Source: Fusobacterium perfoetens | GTDB lineage: Bacteria; Fusobacteriota; Fusobacteriia; Fusobacteriales; Fusobacteriaceae | Length of the DNA stretch: 64,000 nucleotides | NCBI RefSeq assembly: GCF_021531595.1 | Contig: NZ_JADYUD010000001.1 | Span: 1-64,000 of the forward strand | Direction: 5' to 3' | In this document: one piece after another, positions 27,601 through 37,400 of the stretch | How positions within the stretch are numbered: the first letter of the stretch is position 1 | Layout: every line of letters starts with the position of its first letter | The notes under the pieces: generated by a model | Databases searched by the model: none | Told to the model about the DNA's origin: nothing | The model's input: the letters and a program-made list of their open reading frames with translations, nothing else | Translations under genes and position numbers: made by a program

Positions 27601-27622
27601 AATATTTCAGGAGGAAAACACT

Positions 27623-29119
27623 ATGCTTTTAGAGATGAAAAATATATCTAAGTATTTTGGTCCAGTTGAAGCTCTAAAAGGAGTTTCCTTAAATGTAGAA
27701 AGAGGAGAGATTCACGGTTTATTAGGGGAAAACGGTGCAGGAAAATCTACTCTTATGAATATTCTTGCTGGAACATATTCAGCAACAAAAGGGGAAATAT
27801 ATTTTGACGGGGAAAAATATGATAATTTAACTACTAAAAAAACTCAAAATATGGGAATAAGATTTATACATCAAGAATTAAATCTTGTAAATGATTTGAC
27901 TGTTTATGAAAATCTTTTTCTTGGGGAAGAAATAACAAATAAATTTGGAATTATAAATAGAAAAGAGATGATAAAAAAATCTGAAGAAGTTTTTAAAAGA
28001 ATGAATCTTGATATAGATCCAATGATAGAAGTTGGTAATTTGGAGACATCAAGAAAACAGCTTGTAGAAATAGCTAAGGCTCTTCTTTTTCATGCTAAGC
28101 TTATAATAATGGATGAACCTACAACAGCTCTTACAAATAAAGAAATAGAAATGTTATTTGTTCTTATGAGAAAATTGAAGTCAGAGGGAGTGAGCATGAT
28201 ATATATTTCTCATAAAATGCCAGAGCTTTTCAGTATATGTGATAGGTACACAGTTTTAAGAGATGGTAATTTTATAGAAAGTGGAAATTTTAAAGATATA
28301 GATGAAAAAAGAGCGACAGAACTCCTTGTAGGAAGAAAAATAGCTGATGAACAAATAGAAAAAGAAAAAATTTCTGATGAAATACTTATGGAAGTAAAAG
28401 ATATTTCTTTAAAAGGAAAATTCAGTAATATAAGTTTCAATCTTAAAAAAGGAGAAGTCATTGCTGTTACAGGACTTCATGGAGATGGAAGAGATTATCT
28501 TGCAGAGGCTCTTTATGGGGTGCACAAAATAGATACGGGAGAGGTAAGAGTAAAAGGAGAAAAGTTATCTTATAAGAACATAAAAGATACAGTAAATCAT
28601 GGAATAAGTATGGTGCAAAGAAACAGAAAAGAGCGTTCTATTATAAAAGATATGAGTATATTGAATAATTTTTCAGTAGGAAGTTTTGTTTCAAAACATA
28701 AAAATTTCTTTATAAAAGACAGTGAAGAAATTGAAAAATTTAACATAAGAAAGCAAGAAATGTCTACAAAAATAGGACATTATAATGATTATATAACATC
28801 TTTATCTGGAGGAAATCAACAGAAAGTAATGATTGGAAGATGTCTTGAGCTGGATACAGATGTAATTATTCTTGATAATCCTACACAGGGAATAGATGTA
28901 GGGGCAAAATTTGAAATTTATAAAATAATAAATGAACTGGCACAAAAAGGAAAGGGTATTATTATTTTTAGTTCAGAGTATCCAGAGATACATAAAGTAG
29001 CAGACAGATGTTTTGTTATGTATAAAGGACATATAAATAAAGAACTTTCAAGAAATGAGTTCAGCGAAATAAATATAATGCACTATGCAACAGGAGCAAA
29101 TTTGGAGGAAAAAATATGA
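27623..29119 (+). CDS. sugar ABC transporter ATPase (RbsA/MglA-like)
   Basis: A 498-residue protein with two fused ABC domains. The N-terminal one has the Walker A GENGAGKST and the Walker B LIIMDEPTTALT; its signature is diverged (ETSRKQL). The C-terminal one has a degenerate P-loop (GLHGDGRDYL) and the signature LSGGNQQK. This arrangement is the norm for carbohydrate-importing CUT2 ATPases. AGGAGG precedes ATG; the permease gene overlaps its 3' end by 4 nt (ATGA). Confidence 0.93.
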   Translation: MLLEMKNISKYFGPVEALKGVSLNVERGEIHGLLGENGAGKSTLMNILAGTYSATKGEIYFDGEKYDNLTTKKTQNMGIRFIHQELNLVNDLTVYENLFLGEEITNKFGIINRKEMIKKSEEVFKRMNLDIDPMIEVGNLETSRKQLVEIAKALLFHAKLIIMDEPTTALTNKEIEMLFVLMRKLKSEGVSMIYISHKMPELFSICDRYTVLRDGNFIESGNFKDIDEKRATELLVGRKIADEQIEKEKISDEILMEVKDISLKGKFSNISFNLKKGEVIAVTGLHGDGRDYLAEALYGVHKIDTGEVRVKGEKLSYKNIKDTVNHGISMVQRNRKERSIIKDMSILNNFSVGSFVSKHKNFFIKDSEEIEKFNIRKQEMSTKIGHYNDYITSLSGGNQQKVMIGRCLELDTDVIILDNPTQGIDVGAKFEIYKIINELAQKGKGIIIFSSEYPEIHKVADRCFVMYKGHINKELSRNEFSEINIMHYATGANLEEKI

Positions 29120-30078
29120 GTCAGCTGAAAAATAATTTAACTTTTAAAAATATATATTCTAATTATACATTTATTTTTTCTTTTTTAGTGCTTGTAATAA
29201 TAGCTACCGTAATAAATCATTCTTTTTTATCTTGGACAAGTCTTTCAACTCTTATGCTTCAGTCCTCTATAAAAGGAATAATAGCTTTAGGAATGACTTT
29301 GATTATAATTTCAGGACAGATAGACTTATCAGTTGGATCTCAGGCAGCTCTTATAGCAGGGCTTGGAGTTGTCGTTTTAAACAAAACTGAAAGTGCTTTT
29401 ATAATGCTTCTATTCTGCATGGCATTTGGAATAGTTTTAGGAACAATAAATGGAGTGATAACAACTAAAGGAAAAATGGCTCCTTTTATAGTTACTCTTG
29501 CTACCATGAGTGCTTATAGATCAATAATTGTTCAGCTTGGTCAGGGAGGCCCTTTTAATGTAAATATGAAGATTCTTATGAGTTTCAGAAAAATAGCTGC
29601 AGGAAAAACCATTGGAATACCTAACCTTGCAATTATCTTTATAATTATAACAATTCTTATGGCTCTTATGGTAAAGTATACAAAGTTTGGAAGATATGTT
29701 TATGCTGTGGGATCAAATGAAAATGCAGCTTTTCTTACGGGGATAAATGTGGATAGGATAAAAACTTTATGTTTTACATTAACAGGACTTTTAACTGGAG
29801 TTTCTTCGTTTCTTCTTGCATCAAGACTTACTTCTATAACAGCAGCTAATGTTGGTAATGCTTTTGAGTTGGATGCTATTGCAGCTGTTGCAATAGGCGG
29901 AACAGCAATGAATGGTGGAAGAGGGAAAATATTTGGAACATTTCTTGGAGCAGTAATGCTTCAGATGATAGAAGGAATTTTGATTGCTGCTCGTATTCCG
30001 CCATTTTTATCAGGATTAGTAAAAGGTATTATAATAGTATTGGCTGTAGTATTCCAAAGTAAAAAAAATAATGATTAA
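29116..30078 (+). CDS. sugar ABC transporter permease (RbsC-like)
   Basis: A 320-residue CUT2 permease with about eight to ten membrane helices. The IALGMTLIIISGQIDLSVGS region and the cytoplasmic coupling segment YAVGSNENAAFLTGINVDRIK are hallmarks of RbsC/XylH/YtfT proteins, which work as homodimers with one fused ATPase. It overlaps the ATPase gene by 4 nt. Only one permease gene is present, as expected for homodimeric CUT2 systems. Confidence 0.93.
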   Translation: MSQLKNNLTFKNIYSNYTFIFSFLVLVIIATVINHSFLSWTSLSTLMLQSSIKGIIALGMTLIIISGQIDLSVGSQAALIAGLGVVVLNKTESAFIMLLFCMAFGIVLGTINGVITTKGKMAPFIVTLATMSAYRSIIVQLGQGGPFNVNMKILMSFRKIAAGKTIGIPNLAIIFIIITILMALMVKYTKFGRYVYAVGSNENAAFLTGINVDRIKTLCFTLTGLLTGVSSFLLASRLTSITAANVGNAFELDAIAAVAIGGTAMNGGRGKIFGTFLGAVMLQMIEGILIAARIPPFLSGLVKGIIIVLAVVFQSKKNND

Positions 30079-30124
30079 ATTTAATATTAAAACTTATAAT
30101 TTCAAAATGATGGAGGTTAAAATT

Positions 30125-31054
30125 ATGAAGCTTGGATTTTTGACAGGGATTATGGGTGATGTTTCTATTTATGAAAAAATAGAATGGGCAAGCAAAATAG
30201 GATTTAAAACATTGGAAGTTTCATGCTGGCCAAGAGTGAATACAAGAGATTATTCAGGAAGTGACATTGATGTGGTGAATTTTACAAAAGAGGAGGCTGA
30301 TAGATTAAATGCTTTTCTAAAAGAAAAAGACATGACAATAGCTACTCTTGCTTATTATGATAATAACCTTGATCATAATTTGGAAAGAAGAAAAGGATAT
30401 AATAATCATTTGATAAAAGTTATAGAAGCAGCTGCACTTTTAGGAGTAAAAAATGTTGGAACTTTTATAGGAAGGGATATGACACTTCCTATTGAAGATA
30501 ATTTTGATGAAATGGAAAAAGTTTTTAAACCAATTTTAGAATATGCAAAAGAAAAAAATGTAAGAATTATAATTGAAAACTGTTCAATGCCAGGTTGGCA
30601 TGAAAGTGGATGGGCAGGAACAATCTCTTATTCTCCTGAACTTTGGGATGAAATGTTTAAAAGACTTCCGTATGATAATTTTGGTCTTAACTATGATCCA
30701 TCTCATCTTGTATGGCTTGGAATAGATTATTTAGAGGGACTTAAGAATTATAAGAATAGAATTTTTCAAGTCCATGCAAAAGATACAGAAGTATTCCATG
30801 ATAAATTAAAAAATTGCTACAGTATTTTTGGAAAACAACTTAATAGAAAAGATAATTGGGATATGGGATATTGGAGACATAGAATGCCAGGTAAAGGAGA
30901 TATTGATTGGGACAAGTTTATGGCTGTTCTAAAAGAAATAGGATATGACGATGAGGTTATAATTGAACATGAAGATTTAGAATATCAAGATACTTTAGAA
31001 AAAGTTAAAGAGGGGCTTACTTTAGGTTATAAATTTTTAAGTGAAAAATTATAA
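30125..31054 (+). CDS. sugar phosphate isomerase/epimerase (AP endonuclease-2-like TIM barrel)
   Basis: A 309-residue TIM-barrel protein of the xylose-isomerase-like family. Likely metal ligands are visible in IIENCSMPGWHE (Glu), NYDPSHLVW (Asp/His), FQVHAKD (His/Asp) and IIEHED (Glu). Relatives include IolE/IolI and sugar isomerases and epimerases. I use ATG 30125 with GGAGG upstream; starting at 30071 would overlap the permease and add 18 odd residues. Paired with the following dehydrogenase it suggests catabolism of an oxidised or inositol-like sugar, but the substrate is not known. Confidence 0.85.
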   Translation: MKLGFLTGIMGDVSIYEKIEWASKIGFKTLEVSCWPRVNTRDYSGSDIDVVNFTKEEADRLNAFLKEKDMTIATLAYYDNNLDHNLERRKGYNNHLIKVIEAAALLGVKNVGTFIGRDMTLPIEDNFDEMEKVFKPILEYAKEKNVRIIIENCSMPGWHESGWAGTISYSPELWDEMFKRLPYDNFGLNYDPSHLVWLGIDYLEGLKNYKNRIFQVHAKDTEVFHDKLKNCYSIFGKQLNRKDNWDMGYWRHRMPGKGDIDWDKFMAVLKEIGYDDEVIIEHEDLEYQDTLEKVKEGLTLGYKFLSEKL

Positions 31055-31080
31055 ATTATTTCTGGAGGTTATTAAGTAAA

Positions 31081-32118
31081 ATGAAAAAAATAAAAATAGG
31101 AATAATTGGATGTGGTTCAATAACAGAAAAAAGGCATGCACCTGAATATAGAGATAATCCTAATGTTGAAATAATAGCCTTTTATGATATTAATAAAAAA
31201 AGAGCTGAGCTTATGGCAGAAATGTTTGGAGGAAAAGCTGTTGATGATTATATGGAAATTTTAAGTAATCCTGAAATAACAGCTGTAAGTGATTGTACTC
31301 CTAATGATATGCACTGCCTTATTTCTACAACTGCAATGAAATGTGGAAAACATGTACTTTGTGAAAAACCTATGGCAAAGACTTTAGAGCAGGCAGAAGA
31401 AATAGTGAGAGTACAAAAAGAAACAGGAAAAATTTTTATGATGGACCATAATCAAAGATTTACCGAAGCACATAAAAGAGTAAAAGAAATAATAGAAAGC
31501 GGAAAAATGGGAAAAGTTATAACTTTCAGAACAACTTTTGGCCATGGAGGACCTGAATCTTGGACAGAGAGCAAGTCAAAAAATACATGGTTTTTCAAGA
31601 AAGAAAGAAGTCAGTATGGAGTTATAGGAGATTTAGGAGTTCATAAACTTGATCTTATAAGATTCTTAACTGGAGATGAATTCACAGCAGTTTCAGGAAT
31701 GGGAGGAGCTCTAGATAAAACTTTTGAGAATGGAGAACCTATAGAAGTTTATGATAATACAGTGTGTATTTTAAAAATGAAAAGTGGAATATTAGGAACT
31801 GGAATTTTCAGCTGGACATATTATGGCCAGGAAGATAATTCTACAATATTATATCTTGAAAAAGGAATCATAAGAATATATGATGATCCTAAATATCAGA
31901 TAAAAATTATTTATGAAGATGGAAGTGTAACAGAACTTGAAGTTGAAGCAATTCAAACAAATGATAATCAGACAAAGACAGGGGTAATAGATGCTTTTGT
32001 TGAAACTATTTTAGAGAATAAAAAATCTCCTGTTCCAGCAGAAGAGGGATTTGCTTCAATAAAAGTAGTAGATGCACTTATGAGAGCAGTTGAAGAAAAA
32101 AGAGAAATAGAAATTTAA
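31081..32118 (+). CDS. Gfo/Idh/MocA-family oxidoreductase
   Basis: A 345-residue NAD(P)-dependent sugar dehydrogenase. The N-terminal Rossmann fold starts IKIGIIGCGSI (5-15), the EKPMAK motif (about 95-100) carries the conserved lysine, and the C-terminal half has GDLGVHKLDLIRFL with the catalytic His. It probably oxidises or epimerises the sugar brought in by the upstream transporter. It closes the operon; no clear terminator follows in the next 100 nt, but a new promoter and riboswitch begin at about 32274. Confidence 0.88.
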   Translation: MKKIKIGIIGCGSITEKRHAPEYRDNPNVEIIAFYDINKKRAELMAEMFGGKAVDDYMEILSNPEITAVSDCTPNDMHCLISTTAMKCGKHVLCEKPMAKTLEQAEEIVRVQKETGKIFMMDHNQRFTEAHKRVKEIIESGKMGKVITFRTTFGHGGPESWTESKSKNTWFFKKERSQYGVIGDLGVHKLDLIRFLTGDEFTAVSGMGGALDKTFENGEPIEVYDNTVCILKMKSGILGTGIFSWTYYGQEDNSTILYLEKGIIRIYDDPKYQIKIIYEDGSVTELEVEAIQTNDNQTKTGVIDAFVETILENKKSPVPAEEGFASIKVVDALMRAVEEKREIEI

Positions 32119-32273
32119 AAAAGATAAAAACATATGTTAAGAAAAAAATTAAAAATATAATTTTCTTTTTAATTTTTGTAACATGAATGTGATTTATATT
32201 AAAACAAAATTCTATGAAAATAAGACAAAAAATGAAAATGTTATAAAACTTTACATTTTTAAGTATTAAAAAG

Positions 32274-32302
32274 TTGAAATATTTTCTCAAATGTGTTATT
32301 CT
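32274..32302 (+). promoter_or_regulatory. promoter of the purine operon
   Basis: TTGAAA (32274-32279), 17-nt spacer and TATTCT (32297-32302), with TG one base upstream of the -10. Predicted transcription start about 32309, 20 nt before the riboswitch. Confidence 0.65.
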
Positions 32303-32328
32303 AAGATTATAAAGACAAATAAATAATC

Positions 32329-32397
32329 GCTTATATAATAGTCGTGATATGGACGACAAGTTTCTACCTGCAAACCTTAAATTAGCAGACTATAAGC
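32329..32397 (+). promoter_or_regulatory. guanine-class purine riboswitch aptamer
   Basis: The aptamer matches the Bacillus xpt guanine riboswitch closely. P1 is GCTTATA/TATAAGC (32329-32335 with 32391-32397). P2 is GTCGT/ACGAC with loop GATATGG (32346-32352). The junction J2/3 reads AAGTTTCTACC, P3 has loop CCTTAAA, and J3/1 reads ACTAT. The specificity base equivalent to position 74 is C (32390), predicting guanine or hypoxanthine rather than adenine. It controls purEKLFMNHD-guaB, which makes IMP and GMP precursors, so guanine should switch transcription off. Confidence 0.93.
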
Positions 32398-32632
32398 ATC
32401 AAAGATATAACTTAGAACTATAATTTGGGAATAATGAATATTATAACTTCGTTGTAGCTGTGTTGCTTCAAGAAAAATTGGGTTAATTTTTCGTTCTTTA
32501 TAATTATGTATAATGAGGAGACAGAGAGACAATGTGTTTTATTTTTAAAAGGAATAAAAGGACATTAAGCAGCAAGTTTAACGAGACAAATTTAATTGGG
32601 TTAATTAATATAGAAAAGAAAAATGAAATTAT
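32398..32632 (+). other. long leader between guanine aptamer and terminator
   Basis: About 235 nt with no good coding frame. It holds two hairpins with the same GGGTT loop: GAAAAATT/AATTTTTC (32472-32492) and TTAATT/AATTAA (32592-32608). Typical guanine riboswitches have their terminator within about 50-100 nt of the aptamer. Extra aptamer, protein site or antiterminator function is possible; I could not match any known riboswitch here. Confidence 0.5.
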
Positions 32633-32694
32633 GCACGCTATGAGTGTGCAGACGGTTTAGTAACGGTCTGCACTTTCGTAGCGTGCTTTTTTTT
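32633..32694 (+). terminator. leader terminator of the purine operon
   Basis: GCACGCTA (32633-32640) pairs with TAGCGTGC (32679-32686), and GTGCAGAC pairs with GTCTGCAC inside it, followed by eight T's. A very strong intrinsic terminator 150 nt before purE; it must be bypassed for operon expression and is the likely output of the guanine riboswitch. Confidence 0.9.
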
Positions 32695-32784
32695 CACATT
32701 TATGGGAGTCAAATAACTAGAAGGAAATTCCAACGACTAATAAATGTGATGAACTGAAATTTTTATTTATTAAAATTTTAGTTC
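32694..32784 (+). other. folded element between leader terminator and purE
   Basis: A perfect 10-bp stem TCACATTTAT/ATAAATGTGA (32694-32703 with 32740-32749) encloses AGTC/GACT (32707-32710 with 32735-32738) and an A-rich internal loop with a small GAA/TTC hairpin. A second hairpin follows (32751-32764 with 32772-32784). Neither has a terminator T-run. The fold recalls a small aptamer, but I cannot assign a class. Confidence 0.5.
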
Positions 32785-32846
32785 GCTTCAAATAAATTAT
32801 ATAAAATTTTTAAAATTAATGAATAAAGTTTTGGAGGGGAAAATAA

Positions 32847-33332
32847 ATGGCAAGAGTTGGAGTTATTATGGGAAGCAGATCAGATCTTCCTACAATGGAA
32901 AATGCTATTGAAATGCTGAAGAGATTTGGAGTTGATTATGAAGTAAAAATTGTATCAGCTCACAGAACACCTGAACTTATGTTTGAGTATGCAAAATCAG
33001 CAAAAGAAAGAGGAATTAAAGTAATAATAGCAGGAGCAGGGGGAGCAGCACATCTTCCAGGAATGGTATCAAGTCTTACACCACTTCCTGTAATAGGAGT
33101 TCCTGTTCAGTCAAAAGCTTTAAGTGGATGGGATTCACTTCTTTCAATAGTTCAAATGCCAGGAGGAATTCCTGTTGGAACTGTAGCAATAGGAAATTCT
33201 GGAGCAAAAAATGCAGGAATACTTGCAAGTGAAATAATAGCTCTTATGGATGAAGAAGTAGCAGCTAAGCTTGAAAAATTTAGAACTGAACAGAGAGATG
33301 AAGTTTTAAGAACAAGTGAGGTTGAGGCATAA
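32847..33332 (+). CDS. purE: N5-carboxyaminoimidazole ribonucleotide mutase PurE
   Basis: A 161-residue class I PurE that moves the carboxyl of N5-CAIR to give CAIR. The N-terminal GSRSDLPTM and the SAHRTP motif (active-site His) and the GGAAHLPGM segment are all present. Paired with PurK downstream this is the two-step bacterial route. GGAGGGG lies upstream. The stop codon overlaps the purK start by one base. Confidence 0.96.
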   Translation: MARVGVIMGSRSDLPTMENAIEMLKRFGVDYEVKIVSAHRTPELMFEYAKSAKERGIKVIIAGAGGAAHLPGMVSSLTPLPVIGVPVQSKALSGWDSLLSIVQMPGGIPVGTVAIGNSGAKNAGILASEIIALMDEEVAAKLEKFRTEQRDEVLRTSEVEA

Positions 33333-34441
33333 TGCTTATAGAAAAAGGAAAATGGATAGCAGTTCTTGGAGGAGGACAGCTTGGAAAGATGTTATGTGAA
33401 AGTGCTAAGAGACAGGGATATAAGACAATGGTTCTTGAACCTTCAAAAGCAGCTTGTGCAGCTCTTGAGGCAGATTTACATCTTGCTAAACCTTATGATG
33501 ATAAAGAAAGTCTTGTATATATTGCAAAAAATTCAAGTGTAGTAACTTATGAATTTGAAAATGTACCTTCAGAATCTATAGATATATTAGAAGAAAATGG
33601 AGGATATATTCCTCAAGGAAGAAGACCTTTATATATAAGTCAACATAGATTTAGAGAAAAAAGCAGTATAAATAATCTTGGAATAAAAACAGCTGAGTTC
33701 AGAGCAGTTACAGATAAAGAAAGTTTAAAAAAAGCAGTAGAAGAAATTGGTTATCCGTCAATTTTAAAAACTTCTATGGGAGGATATGACGGAAAAGGAC
33801 AATGGGTTCTAAGAAATAAAGAAGATTTTGAAAAAGCTGTTGCTGAACTTTCTGACAGAGAATATATTTTGGAACAAATGGTTGATTTTCAATGTGAACT
33901 TTCATGTATAGCAGTAAAAAGTACAGATGGTTCAGTAGGAGTTTTTCCAGTTGTAGAGAATATTCATAAAAATGGAATACTTCATATAACAATAGCTCCT
34001 GCAAGAATATCTGAAGAAGTTCAGGAAAAAGTAAAAGAGATAACAAAAAAAATTATAGAGGGACTTAATTTTGTAGGACCTCTTGCAATAGAATATTTTT
34101 ATGGAAAAGATGGAGAAATATATGTAAATGAAATGGCTCCAAGACCTCATAACAGTGCTCACTATACAATGGATGGTTGTGATAAATCACAGTTTGACTT
34201 ACAAATAGAGGGTATATGTGGAAAACATCTTGAAGATCCTAAACTTATTAAAAAAAGTGTAATGCTTAATATTTTAGGTCAAGATGTTGAGAGAATAGAA
34301 AAAGCAGAACTTAGGGCTAATGAAAAACTTTATATGTATGGCAAGGGAGAAGCTAAAACTGACAGAAAAATGGGACACCTTAATATAACAGGTGAAAATC
34401 TAGAAGAGCTTATAAAGAGAGCAGAAGAACTTGCTAAATAA
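33332..34441 (+). CDS. purK: N5-carboxyaminoimidazole ribonucleotide synthase PurK
   Basis: A 369-residue ATP-grasp enzyme that carboxylates AIR with bicarbonate and ATP. The N-terminal AVLGGGQLGKML, the ATP-binding LKTSMGGYDGKGQW and the EMAPRPHNSAH motif are diagnostic. Its start overlaps purE's stop by one base (TAATG), so translation is coupled. purL follows 51 nt later. Confidence 0.95.
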   Translation: MLIEKGKWIAVLGGGQLGKMLCESAKRQGYKTMVLEPSKAACAALEADLHLAKPYDDKESLVYIAKNSSVVTYEFENVPSESIDILEENGGYIPQGRRPLYISQHRFREKSSINNLGIKTAEFRAVTDKESLKKAVEEIGYPSILKTSMGGYDGKGQWVLRNKEDFEKAVAELSDREYILEQMVDFQCELSCIAVKSTDGSVGVFPVVENIHKNGILHITIAPARISEEVQEKVKEITKKIIEGLNFVGPLAIEYFYGKDGEIYVNEMAPRPHNSAHYTMDGCDKSQFDLQIEGICGKHLEDPKLIKKSVMLNILGQDVERIEKAELRANEKLYMYGKGEAKTDRKMGHLNITGENLEELIKRAEELAK

Positions 34442-34492
34442 ATTTTGGGACAGGAAATAATAATATTAAAACATTTATAATATGGAGGAAAG

Positions 34493-37400
34493 ATGAATAA
34501 GAGAATTTTTGTTTCTAAAAAACAAGGATTTCAGGTTGAAGGAAATTCAATATTAAATGAAATCAGAGAAAACTTATATGAGACTGGACTTACAAGAGCA
34601 GAATTATATAATGTTTATGATGTTTTTAACTGTGATGAAGAGGATGTAAAACTTTTGAAAACTAAAGTTTTATCAGAACCTGTAACAGATAATGTCTATG
34701 ATGAAATTGACTTAAATGGAAAAACTTATGTAGCAATAGAAAATCTTCCAGGACAATATGATCAAAGAGCTGACTCAGCAGAACAATGTCTTGCACTTCT
34801 AAATAGTAAAGATAGCGTTACAATAAAAAGTGGAAGAGTAATTATATTTTATGGAGAAGTAAAAGATCTTGATAAAATAAAAAAATACTTAATAAACCCT
34901 GTTGAAACAAGAGAAAAAGATTTAAGCATACTTGAAAATAATGAAGATGTAACAGTTGAACCAGTTCCTGTTCTTGAAGGATTTAGAAAACTTTCAAGAG
35001 AAGAGCTTGAAAAATTTGTAAGTGATAATGGACTTGCAATGACAGCTGATGATTTAGAGCATATTCAAAAATACTTTATAGAAGAAGACAGAGATCCTAC
35101 AGAAACAGAAATAAAAGTTCTTGATACTTATTGGTCAGATCACTGCAGACATACAACTTTTGAAACATTCTTAAAAAGTGTAACAATAGAAAAAGGTGAG
35201 ATGACAGAAGCAATTCAAAGAGCATATGAAAAATATCTTGAACTTAGAAAAGAAGTTCATGGAAATAAAAAACCTATGACTCTTATGGATATGGGAACAC
35301 TTGGTGGAAAATATATGAGAAAAATCGGTAAGCTTGATGATATGGAGATTACTGATGAAATAAATGCTTGTAGCATAGAAGTAGATATTGATGTTGATGG
35401 AAAAACTGAAAGATGGCTTTTAATGTTTAAAAATGAAACTCATAACCATCCAACAGAAATAGAACCTTTCGGAGGAGCAAGTACTTGTATTGGAGGAGCA
35501 ATAAGAGATCCTCTTTCAGGAAGAGCATATGTGTATCAAGCAATGAGAATAACAGGAGCAGGAGATATATGTGAAAAACTTGAGGATACACTTCCTAATA
35601 AACTTCCTCAAGTAAGAATTTCAAAAGGAGCAGCTCATGGATATTCTTCTTATGGAAACCAAATAGGGCTTGCAACAACATTTGTAAGAGAAATATATCA
35701 TAATGGATATAAAGCAAAAAGAATGGAAGTTGGAGCAGTAGTTGGAGCAGTTAAAAAAGAGTATGTTTTAAGAGAAGAACCAAAACCAGGAGATCTTGTA
35801 ATAGTTCTTGGTGGTAAAACAGGAAGAGATGGTGTAGGAGGAGCTACAGGATCATCTAAAGAGCACAATGACTCATCTCTTACTAAATGTTCTTCAGAAG
35901 TTCAAAAAGGTAATGCTCCAATAGAAAGAAAAATTCAAAGAGCTTTCAGAAATCCTGAAGTAACAAAGCTTATTAAAAAATCAAATGACTTTGGTGCTGG
36001 AGGAGTTTCAGTAGCAATTGGAGAACTTGCAAGAGGAATAGAAGTAAACTTAGATATGGTATCAGTAAAATATCTTGGACTTAGTGGAACAGAACTTGCA
36101 ATAAGTGAATCTCAAGAAAGAATGGCAGTTGTTATAGCTCCTGAAAACAGAGAAAAATTTGAAGCATTAATGAAAGAAGAAAATCTTGAAACAAGATTAG
36201 TTGCAAAAGTAACAGAAAAAGAAAATCTAGTAATTAAATTCAGAGGGGAAACAATAGTTGACATAGCAAGAAGTTTCCTTGATACAAATGGAGTAAGACA
36301 AGAACAAGATGTAAAAGTTATTGCTCCAGTTAAAGAAGAAATATTTAAATCAGATAAAACAGGAACTGTTGAAGAAAAACTTACTGCAACATTAAAGGAT
36401 ATGAATGTAGCTTCTCAAAGAGGAATGGTAGAGATGTTTGACTCAACAGTAGGTCGTTCAACAGTGCTTATGCCTTATGGAGGAAAATACCAACTTACAG
36501 AAAGTGAAGGAAGCGTTCAGAAGTTCCCAACACTAGGATTTACAAATACAGCTTCAGTTATGACTTATGGATTTAATCCTTACATTTCTGAAAAATCTCC
36601 ATATCTTGGAGCAATTTATGCAGTAATAGAATCTCTTGCAAGACTTACTGCTGTAGGAGCAGATTATAAAAAAGCAAGACTTACTTTCCAAGAATATTTT
36701 GAAAGACTTGGAAAAGAACCTTCAAGATGGGGAAAACCATTTATGGCACTTCTTGGAGCACTTGAAGCTCAGGTTGAGTTTGAAACTCCTGCTATTGGAG
36801 GAAAAGACAGTATGAGTGGAACATTTAAAAATATAGATGTCCCTCCTACATTGATATCTTTTGCAGTAACAACAGAAAAAACTCAGAATATAGTTTCTTC
36901 TGAATTTAAAGCAGCAGGAAATTATATTTATTTAGTAAAACCTGAATATAATGAAGATTTCACTCCAAAATATGATACAGTGAAAGCAGTATTTGACAAT
37001 GTAAGAAAAGAAATGCTTGCAGGAAATGTAGTATCAGCTTCAGTTGTAAAATTTGGAGGAGTAGCAGAAGCATTAATGAAGATGACATTTGGTAATAAAC
37101 TTGGAATAAATGTTGATACAGATGCAGAATTATTTGATCTTATGCCTGGAGCAATAGTTGTTGAAACTAAGAAAAAATTATCATTTGGAATTCTTTTAGG
37201 AACAGTGGAAGATACAAAAGAAATAAGAATAAACGGAGCAGTAATAAATATAGATAAAGCATTATCTGATTGGGAAGAAAGATATGCAAAAATTTATCCT
37301 TATAATACAAATGCAGAAGATAAAAAAGTATTTACTCCTGTAGAGAAAAAAGGAAATATGAAACAGAAAGCTTCAGTATTATATGATACACCAAAAGTTT

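Noticed and set aside
30071-30124. 18-residue extension of the TIM-barrel isomerase
   Set aside because: Overlaps the permease gene and lacks a ribosome site; GGAGG precedes ATG 30125.
32078-32359. Minus-strand frame across the purine leader
   Set aside because: Overlaps the end of the oxidoreductase gene and the riboswitch, has an A/T-run composition with Phe/Leu/Ile bias, and no ribosome site.
32398-32846. PRPP/ppGpp (ykkC), ZTP or THF riboswitch in the purine leader
   Set aside because: The conserved boxes I know for these classes could not be found; the element is left unassigned.
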